From positions 1 through 35,051 of the forward strand of contig CAJUDV010000024.1 in NCBI GenBank assembly GCA_910585385.1: a stretch of 35,051 nucleotides of DNA, read 5' to 3'. The DNA is from an uncultured Oscillibacter sp. (GTDB lineage Bacteria; Bacillota; Clostridia; Oscillospirales; Oscillospiraceae). The notes beneath the pieces are model-generated. The model did not search any database, was not told where the DNA came from, and saw only the letters and a program-made list of their open reading frames with translations. Positions 16,801 to 25,300 of the stretch are shown here, one piece after another; position 1 is the stretch's first letter; every line of letters starts with the position of its first letter. A program made the position numbers and the translations under genes.

Positions 16801-18969
16801 ATGACTGATTTACAGAAGAAGGGCCGGGTGACCATTCCCACCGACGTGGACGTGGTGCCCGAGACCCTGGAACTGCTTCGGCGCTGGGGCGCCGACGCCA
16901 TTCGGGACTGTGACGGCACGGACTACCCTGAGGAGCTAAAGTCTGTAGACGCCAAGGTCTACTCCACCTATTACACCACCCGTAAGGACAACGACTGGGC
17001 CAAGGCCAACCCCGACGAGGTCCAGCAGTGCTACATTATGACAGGGTTTCACACGGCGGCGGAGGGCCCGCTGTCCATCCCGCTGATGCAGGGCGTCAGC
17101 GGCGAGCTGATGAAGGTCAACGACCATGACGACATTAGACGCTGGTGGGAGGTCATGGACCGCTCCACAGGAGAGCCCCTGCCGCCGGAGAGCTGGCGTT
17201 ATGACGCCGGGGGCGGCCGCGTGGTCATTCCCTCCCCGGAGGCGTTTCACGACTATACCGTCAGCTTCCTGGCCTATCTAATCTGGGACCCGGTGCATAT
17301 GTACAACGCCGTCACCAACGGCTGGAAGGACTTCGAGCACCAGATCACCTTTGACGTCCGCCAGCCCAAGACCCGGAAGTTCACCATGGAGCGGCTGCGG
17401 AAGTTCATCGCGGACCACCCCTATGTGGACGTTATCCGCTATACCACCTTCTTTCACCAGTTCACCCTGGTCTTTGACGAGCTGAGACGGGAGAAATATG
17501 TGGACTGGTACGGCTACTCTGCCTCGGTTTCCCCCTATATTCTGGAACAGTTCGAGAAAGAGGCGGGCTATAAATTCCGTCCGGAGTACATCATCGACCA
17601 GGGGTACTACAATAACCAGTACCGGGTGCCCTCTCAAGAGTTCAAGGATTTTATGGCCTTCCAGCGCCGGGAGGTGGCCGCGCTGGCCCGTGAGATGGTG
17701 GACATCACCCACGAGTTGGGCAAGGAGGCCATGATGTTCCTGGGGGACCACTGGATTGGCACCGAGCCCTATCTGGAGGAGTTCAGGTCCATCGGCCTGG
17801 ACGCGGTGGTGGGCAGCGTGGGTAATGGGTCCACCCTGCGGCTGATCGCCGATATTCCCGGAGTGAGGTACACCGAGGGCCGCTTCCTGCCATATTTCTT
17901 TCCCGATACCTTCCACGAGGGGGGAGACCCCGTGGGGGAGGCCCGGGAGAACTGGGTCACCGCCCGCAGGGCCATCCTGCGCAGGCCCATCCACCGCATC
18001 GGCTACGGCGGCTATCTCAAGCTGGCCTGCCAGTTCCCCGAGTTTATCGACTACGTGGAGAGCGTGTGCAATGAGTTCCGGGAGCTGTACAGTCATATCA
18101 ACGGGGCAAAACCGTACTGCGTCAAGCGGGTGGCGGTTCTGAACTGCTGGGGCCGGGCCCGGTCCTGGGGCTGTCACATGGTCCACCACGCGCTGTATCA
18201 GAAACAGAATTACTCCTACGCCGGGGTCATCGAGTCCCTGTCCGGTGCACCCTTTGACGTGCGGTTTATCAGCTTTGACGACTTGAAAGACGATCCCCGC
18301 ATTTTGGACGGTGTGGACGTTCTCATCAATGTGGGAGACGGAGACACTGCCCACACCGGCGGCACCGTCTGGGAGGACCCGGCGGTCTCCGCCGCTATCA
18401 AGCGGTTTATCTGGAACGGGGGCGGCTTCATCGGCGTGGGTGAGCCCTCCGGCCACCAGTATCAGGGCCGCTATTTCCAGCTGGCCCAGGCGCTGGGGGT
18501 GGAGAAGGAGACCGGTTTCACGTTGAACTACGACAAATACAACTGGGAGGAGTGCCCCGGCCACTTTATCCTGGCGGACTGCGTCGGTCCCGTGGACTTC
18601 GGCGAGGGCAAAAAGAGCGTTTACGCCCTGCCGGGGACCCAGGTGCTGGTCCAGCGTGAGAAGGAGGTCCAGCTGGCGGCCAACGGATACGGCTCTGGAC
18701 GGGCGGTGTACCTCTCCGGCCTGCCCTACTCCTTTGAGAACAGCCGGCTGCTGTACCGGGCCATTTTGTGGTCTGCCCACGGGGAGGAGGAGTTGTGCCG
18801 CTGGTTTTCCGCCAACTGCAATGTGGAGGTCCACGCCTATGTTCAGAGCGGGAAGTTCTGCGCGGTGAACAACACCTACGCGCCCCAGAGCACCACGGTG
18901 TACCGGGGGGACGGGACGTCCTTCCCCTTGGACCTGACTCCCGGAGAGATCCGGTGGTATGAGATCTGA
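16801..18969 (+). CDS. gnpA: 1,3-beta-galactosyl-N-acetylhexosamine phosphorylase (GH112)
   Basis: 722 aa from ATG 16801 (GAGAGGA upstream); about the family length. It phosphorolyses galacto-N-biose or lacto-N-biose to galactose 1-phosphate and GalNAc or GlcNAc in the cytoplasm, releasing mucin- and milk-type sugars. The catalytic acid is Asp316 in MMFLGDHWIGTEPY, matching Asp313 of the Bifidobacterium longum enzyme as I recall it. Arg213 (DVIRYTTFF) matches the phosphate-binding Arg210, and Asn169 (MYNAVTNGW) matches Asn166 in the acceptor site. GRFLPYFFPDTF and RAILRRPI(H)RIGYGGY are family blocks. His166 stands where I recall Glu in B. longum (DPVHMYN versus DPVEMYN), so the GNB/LNB preference is open. 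Last gene of the operon. Confidence 0.92.
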   Translation: MTDLQKKGRVTIPTDVDVVPETLELLRRWGADAIRDCDGTDYPEELKSVDAKVYSTYYTTRKDNDWAKANPDEVQQCYIMTGFHTAAEGPLSIPLMQGVSGELMKVNDHDDIRRWWEVMDRSTGEPLPPESWRYDAGGGRVVIPSPEAFHDYTVSFLAYLIWDPVHMYNAVTNGWKDFEHQITFDVRQPKTRKFTMERLRKFIADHPYVDVIRYTTFFHQFTLVFDELRREKYVDWYGYSASVSPYILEQFEKEAGYKFRPEYIIDQGYYNNQYRVPSQEFKDFMAFQRREVAALAREMVDITHELGKEAMMFLGDHWIGTEPYLEEFRSIGLDAVVGSVGNGSTLRLIADIPGVRYTEGRFLPYFFPDTFHEGGDPVGEARENWVTARRAILRRPIHRIGYGGYLKLACQFPEFIDYVESVCNEFRELYSHINGAKPYCVKRVAVLNCWGRARSWGCHMVHHALYQKQNYSYAGVIESLSGAPFDVRFISFDDLKDDPRILDGVDVLINVGDGDTAHTGGTVWEDPAVSAAIKRFIWNGGGFIGVGEPSGHQYQGRYFQLAQALGVEKETGFTLNYDKYNWEECPGHFILADCVGPVDFGEGKKSVYALPGTQVLVQREKEVQLAANGYGSGRAVYLSGLPYSFENSRLLYRAILWSAHGEEELCRWFSANCNVEVHAYVQSGKFCAVNNTYAPQSTTVYRGDGTSFPLDLTPGEIRWYEI

Positions 18970-19009
18970 GGATCTGTGGTGCCAGGGAGCCGTGTGAAAA
19001 GTTTCTTAA

Positions 19010-19051
19010 AATATAATCGGGCCGCCCCTGCGAGGGCGGCCCGATTATATT
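19010..19051. terminator. Bidirectional terminator between convergent genes
   Basis: 18-bp perfect stem (left arm 19010-19027, right arm 19034-19051, ending GATTATATT) with loop CTGCGA. It sits between the phosphorylase stop (18969) and the convergent stop at 19055. AT-rich ends on both sides suit termination in both directions. Confidence 0.85.
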
Positions 19052-19054
19052 GTC

Positions 19055-19396
19055 TCAGGAGATATGCTCCTGAATCCAGGCGACGTATTTGTCCCGCTTC
19101 ATAATTCCCAGCAGATACACCTTGCCGTCCTGCATGGTGAACTCGATGCCGAAGGGGAAGAAGGGCGGGGTGGTACAGGTCCGCACTGAGGCGATGTCCT
19201 TCATCTCGATCTCCCAGCTGACGGACGCCGTGCCAACCAGACCGGAGGCCAAAAAGGCGACGCGCTGGTCCGTCATATAGACTTTGCCGGACACCTGCCG
19301 CTTGCCGATGACCTGGGGCATTTTCCAGCAATCCGCACTTACCTTTTCAGCGAAGAACTGTTCTCCTGCCCGCAGAGTAAACGTTGGTTTTGCCAT
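19055..19396 (-). CDS. PH/GRAM-like domain protein
   Basis: 113 aa, ATG 19396 with AGGAGG upstream. Sequence pattern of bacterial PH-like/GRAM proteins: FTLRAGEQFFAEKVSADCW at the start, GKVYMTDQRVAFLASG (the typical strand-turn-strand 'vyltdqRlif' motif), then VSWEIEMKDIASVRT, and a final amphipathic helix KYVAWIQEHI. No signal or membrane segment. Last gene of the leftward ECF-sigma operon. Role unknown, perhaps membrane-associated with its neighbours. Confidence 0.7.
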   Translation of the reverse strand: MAKPTFTLRAGEQFFAEKVSADCWKMPQVIGKRQVSGKVYMTDQRVAFLASGLVGTASVSWEIEMKDIASVRTCTTPPFFPFGIEFTMQDGKVYLLGIMKRDKYVAWIQEHIS

Positions 19397-19477
19397 AGTT
19401 CATTCCTCCTGTGTTTTTATGTATTTGACCGGTTTTTGGAAACCGGCGCTGGAATGGGGAACTGCTTGAATCCGCTG

Positions 19478-20323
19478 TCACCGAACCAACCAAAAGGCGA
19501 TGACCGCCTGGACGATTACGATAATCAGGCTGATCTTGGGTATCTGCCTTTTGCTGAGCATCACACCGAACAGGGCCAGGGCCGCCCCGAAGAGAATCAG
19601 GGGCAGAAGGAGGGCGTGGCTGGCATAGGCGGCGACGATGCCGAAAAAGCCGCAAAACCCGGCGGCAATGGCGTAGTTGCCGCACTCGTCCTCCAGACGG
19701 GTTTTCTCCAGGTCCTCCGGGGTGAGGCCGCAGGCAGAGAGGGCCAGTTTCTCGGTGATGTCCATGGCCCTGGCGCAGGCCGCCTCCTGGAGAAAGTCAA
19801 AGGGGTAGAACTTGTTCCTCTGAAATTGCAGCGGCTCCAGCACCATGATGACTGTGTCCTGTCCCAGCTCCGGCTTCAGGGTAAAGGACACCGACAGCTT
19901 TTTGTCCCGTTTTCCGGACAGAGAGACACTCTGGATGATCTCCCGGGTCAGGGGAACGGGGTCTCCCACCTGATAGCTACGGGTTTTTCTGTCATAGGAG
20001 AAGGGGAGGACCCAGAGGCAGTCCGCGTCCGCCACAAAGACCTTGTAATAGTAGGTGTAGGTGGTAACCCGCATCCGGCCGCCGCCGGAACTATGGCTCT
20101 CCACCTGGAGTGAAAAGACGGTATTCTGGTCGCTGGCCTGGGGCAGGCGCTGCCGTACCCGCTCCACCAGCTCCCGGCGGGAGGCGTCGTCCTCCAGGGC
20201 CCGGGCCCTGCCCCGGGAGCGCCGCATCCAGATGACGGGACCCATGTTATAGCGCCATCCCGCTATGGTGAAGGCTGCCGCCAGAATAAACACATACCAC
20301 AAAATAGCAAAAAGCCGGTCCAT
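19478..20323 (-). CDS. Membrane protein of unknown function
   Basis: 281 aa. One N-terminal membrane helix (residues ~5-22, AILWYVFILAAAFTIAGW), then a ~165-residue soluble part containing VESHSSGGGRMRVTTYTYYYKVFVADADCLWVLPFSYDRK. It ends with about three helices from YAIAAGFCGFFGIVAAY to ISLIIVIVQAVIAFWLV. I do not recognise the family. Starts 55 nt behind the preceding gene of the same strand, within the ECF-sigma operon. Confidence 0.7.
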   Translation of the reverse strand: MDRLFAILWYVFILAAAFTIAGWRYNMGPVIWMRRSRGRARALEDDASRRELVERVRQRLPQASDQNTVFSLQVESHSSGGGRMRVTTYTYYYKVFVADADCLWVLPFSYDRKTRSYQVGDPVPLTREIIQSVSLSGKRDKKLSVSFTLKPELGQDTVIMVLEPLQFQRNKFYPFDFLQEAACARAMDITEKLALSACGLTPEDLEKTRLEDECGNYAIAAGFCGFFGIVAAYASHALLLPLILFGAALALFGVMLSKRQIPKISLIIVIVQAVIAFWLVR

Positions 20324-20378
20324 TTACATCTTCCTCTCTTCCGCGCCTGTTGGGCGCAGGACGATATGATTGGCGGAG

Positions 20379-21077
20379 TCAGCGGATTTCGGGGTCATAG
20401 CTGGGAGGGGCCGCCTGTGCCTCCCGAGCCGCCCGCAGTTTGCGGGATTTGACGCTGGATTTGTGCCAATAGCGGATCAGCAGCACCGCGCCCAGCAGGA
20501 ACAGCGCCCCGCCGACGCCGCAGAAGACCCGGATTGTCCCAAAGGCCCGGGGCTCTACCATCAGCAGAGGGCCTATGGCCTCAATGTCCGCGTCTGAGAA
20601 GCCGTAGTCCTCCCGCAGCGTCTGGCGGAACATCTCCGCCAGCTCCTGCTCCATCTCCACCACCCGGGTGTCCAGCTCCAGATTTGCCGTGGGTGCCGCC
20701 CCGCCGGCGAAATAGCCATAGGTCTGGTCCACCAGATTTTTCGCCGGGGAGAAATTGGAGGAGTGGACGGTCAGGCCCAGGCAGCCCTGGCCGCTGGGCA
20801 GGACATAGTACCGGGAGGAGGTTTTTTTCGGCGTTCTGGAGTTGTTGGACCGGTCCTCGGTCCAGGTCTGCATACTGGCGAAGCTGTCCAGCAGATAGGG
20901 AACCCGGCCTGCCACATGGTCTCCGGCGGCCACATCTCCCGACAGTACGTCGTCAAAGCTCTTGGCGGCTTTAAAGGAGATTACCGTGTCCCGCAGGGAG
21001 AAGGCCAGGAGCAGGGTTCCGATGAGGGCCAGCATCAGGCCGGCCCCGCTGATTTTGTTAAAAAGACGTCCTAACAT
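20379..21077 (-). CDS. Membrane protein of unknown function, two helices flanking an outside domain
   Basis: 232 aa, ATG 21077 with AGGAGG upstream. Helix 1 at about residues 10-27 (AGLMLALIGTLLLAFSL), a middle domain of ~150 residues (KSFDDVLSGDVAAGDHVAGRVPYLLD; YYVLPSGQGCLGLTVHS), helix 2 near residue 190 (IRVFCGVGGALFLLGAVLLIRYW) and a basic cytoplasmic tail. The topology suggests an external sensor or scaffold domain. It may be of the DUF6709 type (memory only). Lies 16 nt behind the lipoprotein gene, so co-transcribed with it. Confidence 0.7.
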   Translation of the reverse strand: MLGRLFNKISGAGLMLALIGTLLLAFSLRDTVISFKAAKSFDDVLSGDVAAGDHVAGRVPYLLDSFASMQTWTEDRSNNSRTPKKTSSRYYVLPSGQGCLGLTVHSSNFSPAKNLVDQTYGYFAGGAAPTANLELDTRVVEMEQELAEMFRQTLREDYGFSDADIEAIGPLLMVEPRAFGTIRVFCGVGGALFLLGAVLLIRYWHKSSVKSRKLRAAREAQAAPPSYDPEIR

Positions 21078-21093
21078 GGTAGTCCTCCTATCC

Positions 21094-22071
21094 TCATTCC
21101 TCCGGCTGGGCCGGCTTGAAGGTCTCGGTTACGCACTGGGCCCCGTCCCGTGTGAAACCGCTGATGGTGGCGTTGAGGCTCAGATGCCCGTTGGAGCCGG
21201 CGGTGGTCTGCTTGTCGATGAGCCCCATCTGCACCAGGGTAAAGGAGCTGGCGGTCTCCATGTCCACGCCCAGGCGGCTGACCAGCAGATCCCCCTGGAC
21301 CTCGCCGTGGGCAAAGAGTCCGTCCAAAGTCTCATAGGGGGCTTCAAAGGCCTGGATAACCGCCTCCAGATCCTCCGCGGCATACTGGCTGGCGCCGGAG
21401 ATGCTCTCGGTCCGGATAATGGCCACGATCTCGTCCCCCTGGGACGCCAGGACCCACACGGTGCCGTCGGGGAAAGTGCAGGTGGTCATGGAGGCGTCCA
21501 GGTAGGATTTCAGCCCGCCGCAGAGGGCGGTGAAGAACTGGCGGTTGGTGTTGGTGTCCATCACCATCTCTCCGTCCCGGTTGCCCACATGGAGCTGCCA
21601 GGACTCCTCCTGGGTCTCTCCCTCGCCCTCCAGAGCCGCGGACATCCAGCCGGGCATGTCGTAGAACGCGCCGGAGCCGGTCTCCACATCCTCCTCCAGG
21701 GCCGCCGACATGGCGTCGTGGAAGGCGTTGTAGTAGTTGGGAGCGGTCAGCGTGGTCTCCACTGTGCCCCAGGTCTCCTTGCCCTCTACCGCCTTGGCGG
21801 TGCAGGTGAGGGCGCCGGCTTTTTCCAGCCAGGCTCTGTACACCGGGGCCATGTCCCCGCCCACGGCGTCGTCTGTGCCGGAGAAGAGCTGGTGAAGGGG
21901 GTTGTCGTCGGAGATATAGGGCTTGATTCCCTCATAGTCTCCCTGCTGAACGGCCTGAACCAGGGTGTTTACCACCTCTTCATCAGAGAGCTTCTCCGTC
22001 TTGGCCAGGGGGCCGCAGGCGGTAAGCAGCAGGCACAGGATTGCCGTGAGGGAAATGAGATGTTTTTTCAC
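21094..22071 (-). CDS. Lipoprotein of unknown function
   Basis: 325 aa. Signal peptide with lipobox LTAC (Cys19). The mature protein begins KLSDEEVVNTLVQAVQQGDYEGIKPYIS, like NTF2-like or DUF-type stress lipoproteins with a helical 'how much use' domain, then a long beta-rich region (NRDGEMVMDTNTNRQFFTAL; GTVWVLASQGDEIVAIIRTESI) and a final domain (GLIDKQTTAGSNGHLSLNATISG). Should be anchored outside the membrane. In the ECF-sigma operon beside other envelope proteins, so an envelope-stress role is plausible but not shown. Confidence 0.7.
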   Translation of the reverse strand: MKKHLISLTAILCLLLTACGPLAKTEKLSDEEVVNTLVQAVQQGDYEGIKPYISDDNPLHQLFSGTDDAVGGDMAPVYRAWLEKAGALTCTAKAVEGKETWGTVETTLTAPNYYNAFHDAMSAALEEDVETGSGAFYDMPGWMSAALEGEGETQEESWQLHVGNRDGEMVMDTNTNRQFFTALCGGLKSYLDASMTTCTFPDGTVWVLASQGDEIVAIIRTESISGASQYAAEDLEAVIQAFEAPYETLDGLFAHGEVQGDLLVSRLGVDMETASSFTLVQMGLIDKQTTAGSNGHLSLNATISGFTRDGAQCVTETFKPAQPEE

Positions 22072-22117
22072 TGTAATATACCGTCCTTTGCGTATTTTCT
22101 GAATAATTCCGCCGCTT

Positions 22118-24400
22118 TCAGGAAGCCAGGGGCTCGATCTCCGGCAGGGTCAACGCGTAGGCGCTGCTGAGTTCCAGCCGCAGGGCAGGGTAGTCTTCGT
22201 CCATCTGCTCGGGCAGATAGGTGATCTGAGCGGAGAGGTAGTAGCCTGTTTGCTTACAGTCCGCGTACAAAATGGCGATCCGGGGAACAGCTCCGCCTGC
22301 CTCGAGATATGCGATCTGTTTCACGGCAATGTCGTATTCCTCAAAGTACGTGGTGTCCGACACACCCTGCGAGTAGAGATCCACGCCGGAGGACTCCAGC
22401 GCGGCGTAGGCCTGATCTACCACGTCCCGGGCGCTTTCGCCGGCGGCGATGGTGACCGTAACCTCCATGCCGTGCGCGGCGGAGCGGAGGGTATAGCCGT
22501 CGTTTAGGAAGACGGGGGAGCCGCTGTATGGGACATGGGCGTCCACAAAGGCGTCATATCCGAACATGTCATAGGGGGCCTTAATGTAGCCGGCGGCGGT
22601 GTAGTTAAAATCCAGCTCCTCCGCCAGGTGGAACAGGGACTGGTAGTTCTCCTCCGTAATCTCCACCTGGGCAGAGCCGGTGCGCTGGAGGTTTTCCAGG
22701 ATGAAGAGGATGGTTCCCCGGACGTCGTCGCTCTTCCTGCCGCTTCCGCCGCTTTTCTGCCGGGCCTCCACCGTCACCAGCAGACCGTCCTCCGCCAGGG
22801 CCGCTCCCACGTGGACGGCGCTGCCGTCCTTTAAGTACAGCGTGAGGATTTCGTAGCGGTATTCCGTGCCGTCCTCCGCCGTCAGGGGCACCAGGGTCTC
22901 CTCCGCTCCGGCGTGGGCGAATTGGAAGTAGTCGTACTGGGGCGAGGTGCGGTAGTCGCTGATGGGCTGCAGCAGTGTGTTGACGGCTGTCTCCTCGTCC
23001 GCGCCGGGTTGAACAGTCAGGGTGAAGTCCGTGTTCGTGGCGTCGTCGTGGAAGGCGTTGACGCCGATGACCGAAAAATCGCCGTCCATCAGATAGTAGA
23101 TGCCGCCGGTCTCATAGCGGTGGATTGCGCTCTCCGGCGTCCGGGCCGTCACGGCGGCGGGACCTGTCTGTCCGGCGGAATCCGCTTGGCCGGGAGCGGT
23201 TGTGCCGCCGGGAAGGGACCCGTCCAGCAGGGCCCCCAGGCCATAGCCGGCTGCGCCCAGCGTCAGAGCCAGGATCAGCGCCAGGGCGAAGAGGCCCCAG
23301 CGGCAGGAGGCCGGTTCTTGGGGAGGTTCCAGGCCGTAGACCGGCGCGAAATTTGGATAGGCTTTGGCGATGCGGATCTTTTTTCTCCGCCCGTTTTGCA
23401 GGGAATACTGGCCCTGCCAGCTCCACTGGTCCTCTTTGATCAGCTCAAAGTCTGTGAGGGGGAGCACCACCAGACTCAGGGAGCTCCCCGGCAGCACCTG
23501 GCCGCTGGTCAGCAGGGAGATGGCCCGCAGGATGGAGGCCTTGGCCCGCTCCTGCTCGGTTTGAGACAAGGCGTCCCACTTGAGAGCCCGGATGCGGATG
23601 GCCTTCTCTGTGAAGCGGTATGTATCCATGGCGTTGAGGGCGCTGAGATTTATCTGCCAGAGATGCCCCGCTGCCCGGACGAAGAGGAAGGACTCCGCCT
23701 GATTGACACGGGTCATGGGCAGGGCGAAGAGCATGGTTACGAAAGAGCTGAGAATGGCAAAGAGAGCGGCCAGACTCAAAGGGATAGGAGCGTCCCGGCT
23801 GACGGCGGTTACCAGCAGGGCAATACCCACCGCCAGTCCCGGCAGCAGGGAGAAAAAGGCGCTGAACCGCAGGGGCCGTAGCCAGTTTTTGCCCGCCGGA
23901 TAGAAGTCCGCCTCGCCGGGCGCCGCGGCCGCTTCCGGAGAGGCGGGGGGACGGGGAAGCTCCGGCGTACCGGTGTTCCGCAGGCCGCCCAGAATGGTGG
24001 GTACCGCGCCCAGCAGGGTGAAGAGGTACAGCATGGCCAGGTCGCCCCAGTAGGCGGTACTCTCCAGCATCCCCCGCTCCAGCAGGTGGGAGATGGACCG
24101 GTAGGATTCCAGGACGCCCCACTCCAGCTCCGAGGCGATGGCGATGGCCCAGGTGAGCCTGTGGGCGAAAAAGGTCATCAGCAGGATCAGGACGGAGGAG
24201 ATCACCGCCCCTTTTTTGCTCAGCGTGCCGCCCAGCATCTCGTAGCCTTTCAGGGCGCAGACCGCCATGACAAGCCCGGATATGGAGGCCACATATCCCA
24301 TTTGCCCGATGATGACCGTACAGGCCACGCCGATCAAAGAGCCCAAGAAGGCGCCGACGAGGCCTGCCGCCACGTTTTCCCGTCTTTTTTTCTGTTCCAC
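22118..24400 (-). CDS. Large multi-pass membrane protein with an external C-terminal half
   Basis: 760 aa from GTG 24400 (AAAGGAG 8 nt upstream). Helices at about residues 11-33, 36-56, 64-90, 119-140, 180-200, 205-228 and 368-392. Between helices 6 and 7 is a ~140-residue domain (LWQINLSALNAMDTYRFTEK ... RIAKAYPNFAPVYGL). Residues ~393-760 should be outside the cell and start with a Gly/Thr/Ala linker, followed by two or three acidic domains (GGIYYLMDGDFSVIGVNAF; VEITEENYQSLFHLAEELDF; VTVTIAAGESARDVVDQAY). No enzyme motif recognised. Its place in the operon of an ECF sigma factor suggests an envelope sensor or stress protein. Confidence 0.75.
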   Translation of the reverse strand: MEQKKRRENVAAGLVGAFLGSLIGVACTVIIGQMGYVASISGLVMAVCALKGYEMLGGTLSKKGAVISSVLILLMTFFAHRLTWAIAIASELEWGVLESYRSISHLLERGMLESTAYWGDLAMLYLFTLLGAVPTILGGLRNTGTPELPRPPASPEAAAAPGEADFYPAGKNWLRPLRFSAFFSLLPGLAVGIALLVTAVSRDAPIPLSLAALFAILSSFVTMLFALPMTRVNQAESFLFVRAAGHLWQINLSALNAMDTYRFTEKAIRIRALKWDALSQTEQERAKASILRAISLLTSGQVLPGSSLSLVVLPLTDFELIKEDQWSWQGQYSLQNGRRKKIRIAKAYPNFAPVYGLEPPQEPASCRWGLFALALILALTLGAAGYGLGALLDGSLPGGTTAPGQADSAGQTGPAAVTARTPESAIHRYETGGIYYLMDGDFSVIGVNAFHDDATNTDFTLTVQPGADEETAVNTLLQPISDYRTSPQYDYFQFAHAGAEETLVPLTAEDGTEYRYEILTLYLKDGSAVHVGAALAEDGLLVTVEARQKSGGSGRKSDDVRGTILFILENLQRTGSAQVEITEENYQSLFHLAEELDFNYTAAGYIKAPYDMFGYDAFVDAHVPYSGSPVFLNDGYTLRSAAHGMEVTVTIAAGESARDVVDQAYAALESSGVDLYSQGVSDTTYFEEYDIAVKQIAYLEAGGAVPRIAILYADCKQTGYYLSAQITYLPEQMDEDYPALRLELSSAYALTLPEIEPLAS

Positions 24401-24453
24401 TCGAACAGCTCCTTTCCGCAAGTGGTTTCTCTATATATTATGGGGTGGCACGC

Positions 24454-24567
24454 CTTGTTTGAAAACTGACAGAGCGCCGAATTCAGACGGTTTTTTTGCC
24501 AGGTAAGAACACTTTCCGCTGGCGCGAAAGCCGCCGAAAAACGGCGTTTTGACAGTTTTCAGACAAG
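24454..24567. repeat. 114-bp imperfect palindrome (large hairpin or MITE-like element)
   Basis: Ends CTTGTTTGAAAACTG (24454-24468) and CAGTTTTCAGACAAG (24553-24567) pair with one mismatch. Symmetry continues inward, about 22 of 26 positions overall, then more loosely to the centre. It fills most of the 169-bp gap between the anti-sigma and membrane-protein genes, ending 2 bp from the anti-sigma stop codon. On the minus strand it would form a long hairpin in the operon message. Confidence 0.6.
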
Positions 24568-24569
24568 AT

Positions 24570-25268
24570 CTAGAACCCCATGATGACGCTCTCTGCCATT
24601 TTGAGAAGCTCCTCGCCGCCCGGGGAACCGGAGATCCAATAGAGATCGTTGTGACCGTTGACCCAGACCAGGTGGTCGGTGCCGTCCAGCACCCAGGTGG
24701 GGCGGTATATGGCGGTTTGGTCCGCTTTCGGACCGGCAGTTTCGCCGCGGGCCTCGTAATGGTATTCGAAATGGTCGCCGCAGAGCTCCCGGACCCATCC
24801 GGAGAAGGCCGCCCGGGCGCCGGGATCAAATGCCAGCAGCAGGCCGCCGGTGAGAAGGAGGCACAGCGCGAGACAGGCCGCAGTCTGGAGAATTCGGCGC
24901 CGTACGGGATGGTTGCCCCACAGGGCCAGCCGCCGCATCCGCCGCCGTAGAGAGAGCGATGGAGTGGGCACTGGCTGTACAGCCAGTGCCGAGGCGCCCG
25001 GCGCCTCGGCACTCTCATAAAGAGAGCTGCCGTCAGAAAAAGGGAGGTATTTTTCCAGGAATGTCTCCCAGGCACGGTCCGCGCCGGCGCTGTTCCGCTG
25101 GGGGCTTCGCTCTGCCAGGATCTCCGCCGCGCGGAGAATCTCGCCCATCTCCGCCCAACCGCTCTCCTGCGATTGAAAATCCAGAAGGAGCAGTGCCTCC
25201 AGGTCGGCGGAATTGGTCTGTTCCAAGGCTTTCAACCGTCTCAGATGTAATTTTTCATACTGTGCCAT
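24570..25268 (-). CDS. Probable anti-sigma factor with a short DUF4367-like C-terminus
   Basis: 232 aa from ATG 25268 (GGAGGG upstream). The N-terminal ~115 residues are cytoplasmic and acidic/helical. A single membrane helix follows a basic patch (RRRILQTAACLALCLLLTGGLLLAFD, about residues 130-153), then an external domain of about 80 residues. That domain has the opening of a DUF4367 domain (YRPTWV) and its close (DLYWISGSPGGEELLKMAESV) but little between, so the middle may have been deleted. It lies 32 nt downstream of an ECF sigma gene, the usual place for the cognate anti-sigma factor. It should hold the sigma factor at the membrane until a signal arrives. Confidence 0.72.
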   Translation of the reverse strand: MAQYEKLHLRRLKALEQTNSADLEALLLLDFQSQESGWAEMGEILRAAEILAERSPQRNSAGADRAWETFLEKYLPFSDGSSLYESAEAPGASALAVQPVPTPSLSLRRRMRRLALWGNHPVRRRILQTAACLALCLLLTGGLLLAFDPGARAAFSGWVRELCGDHFEYHYEARGETAGPKADQTAIYRPTWVLDGTDHLVWVNGHNDLYWISGSPGGEELLKMAESVIMGF

Positions 25269-25300
25269 CCTTATCCCTCCTCTCAAACAGGCGTATTGGA

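Noticed and set aside
16801..18969. GH112 enzyme as galactosyl-1,4-rhamnose phosphorylase
   Set aside because: The Val and Asn of the acceptor site (Val165, Asn169) match those of galacto-N-biose/lacto-N-biose enzymes as I recall them; no rhamnose genes are nearby.
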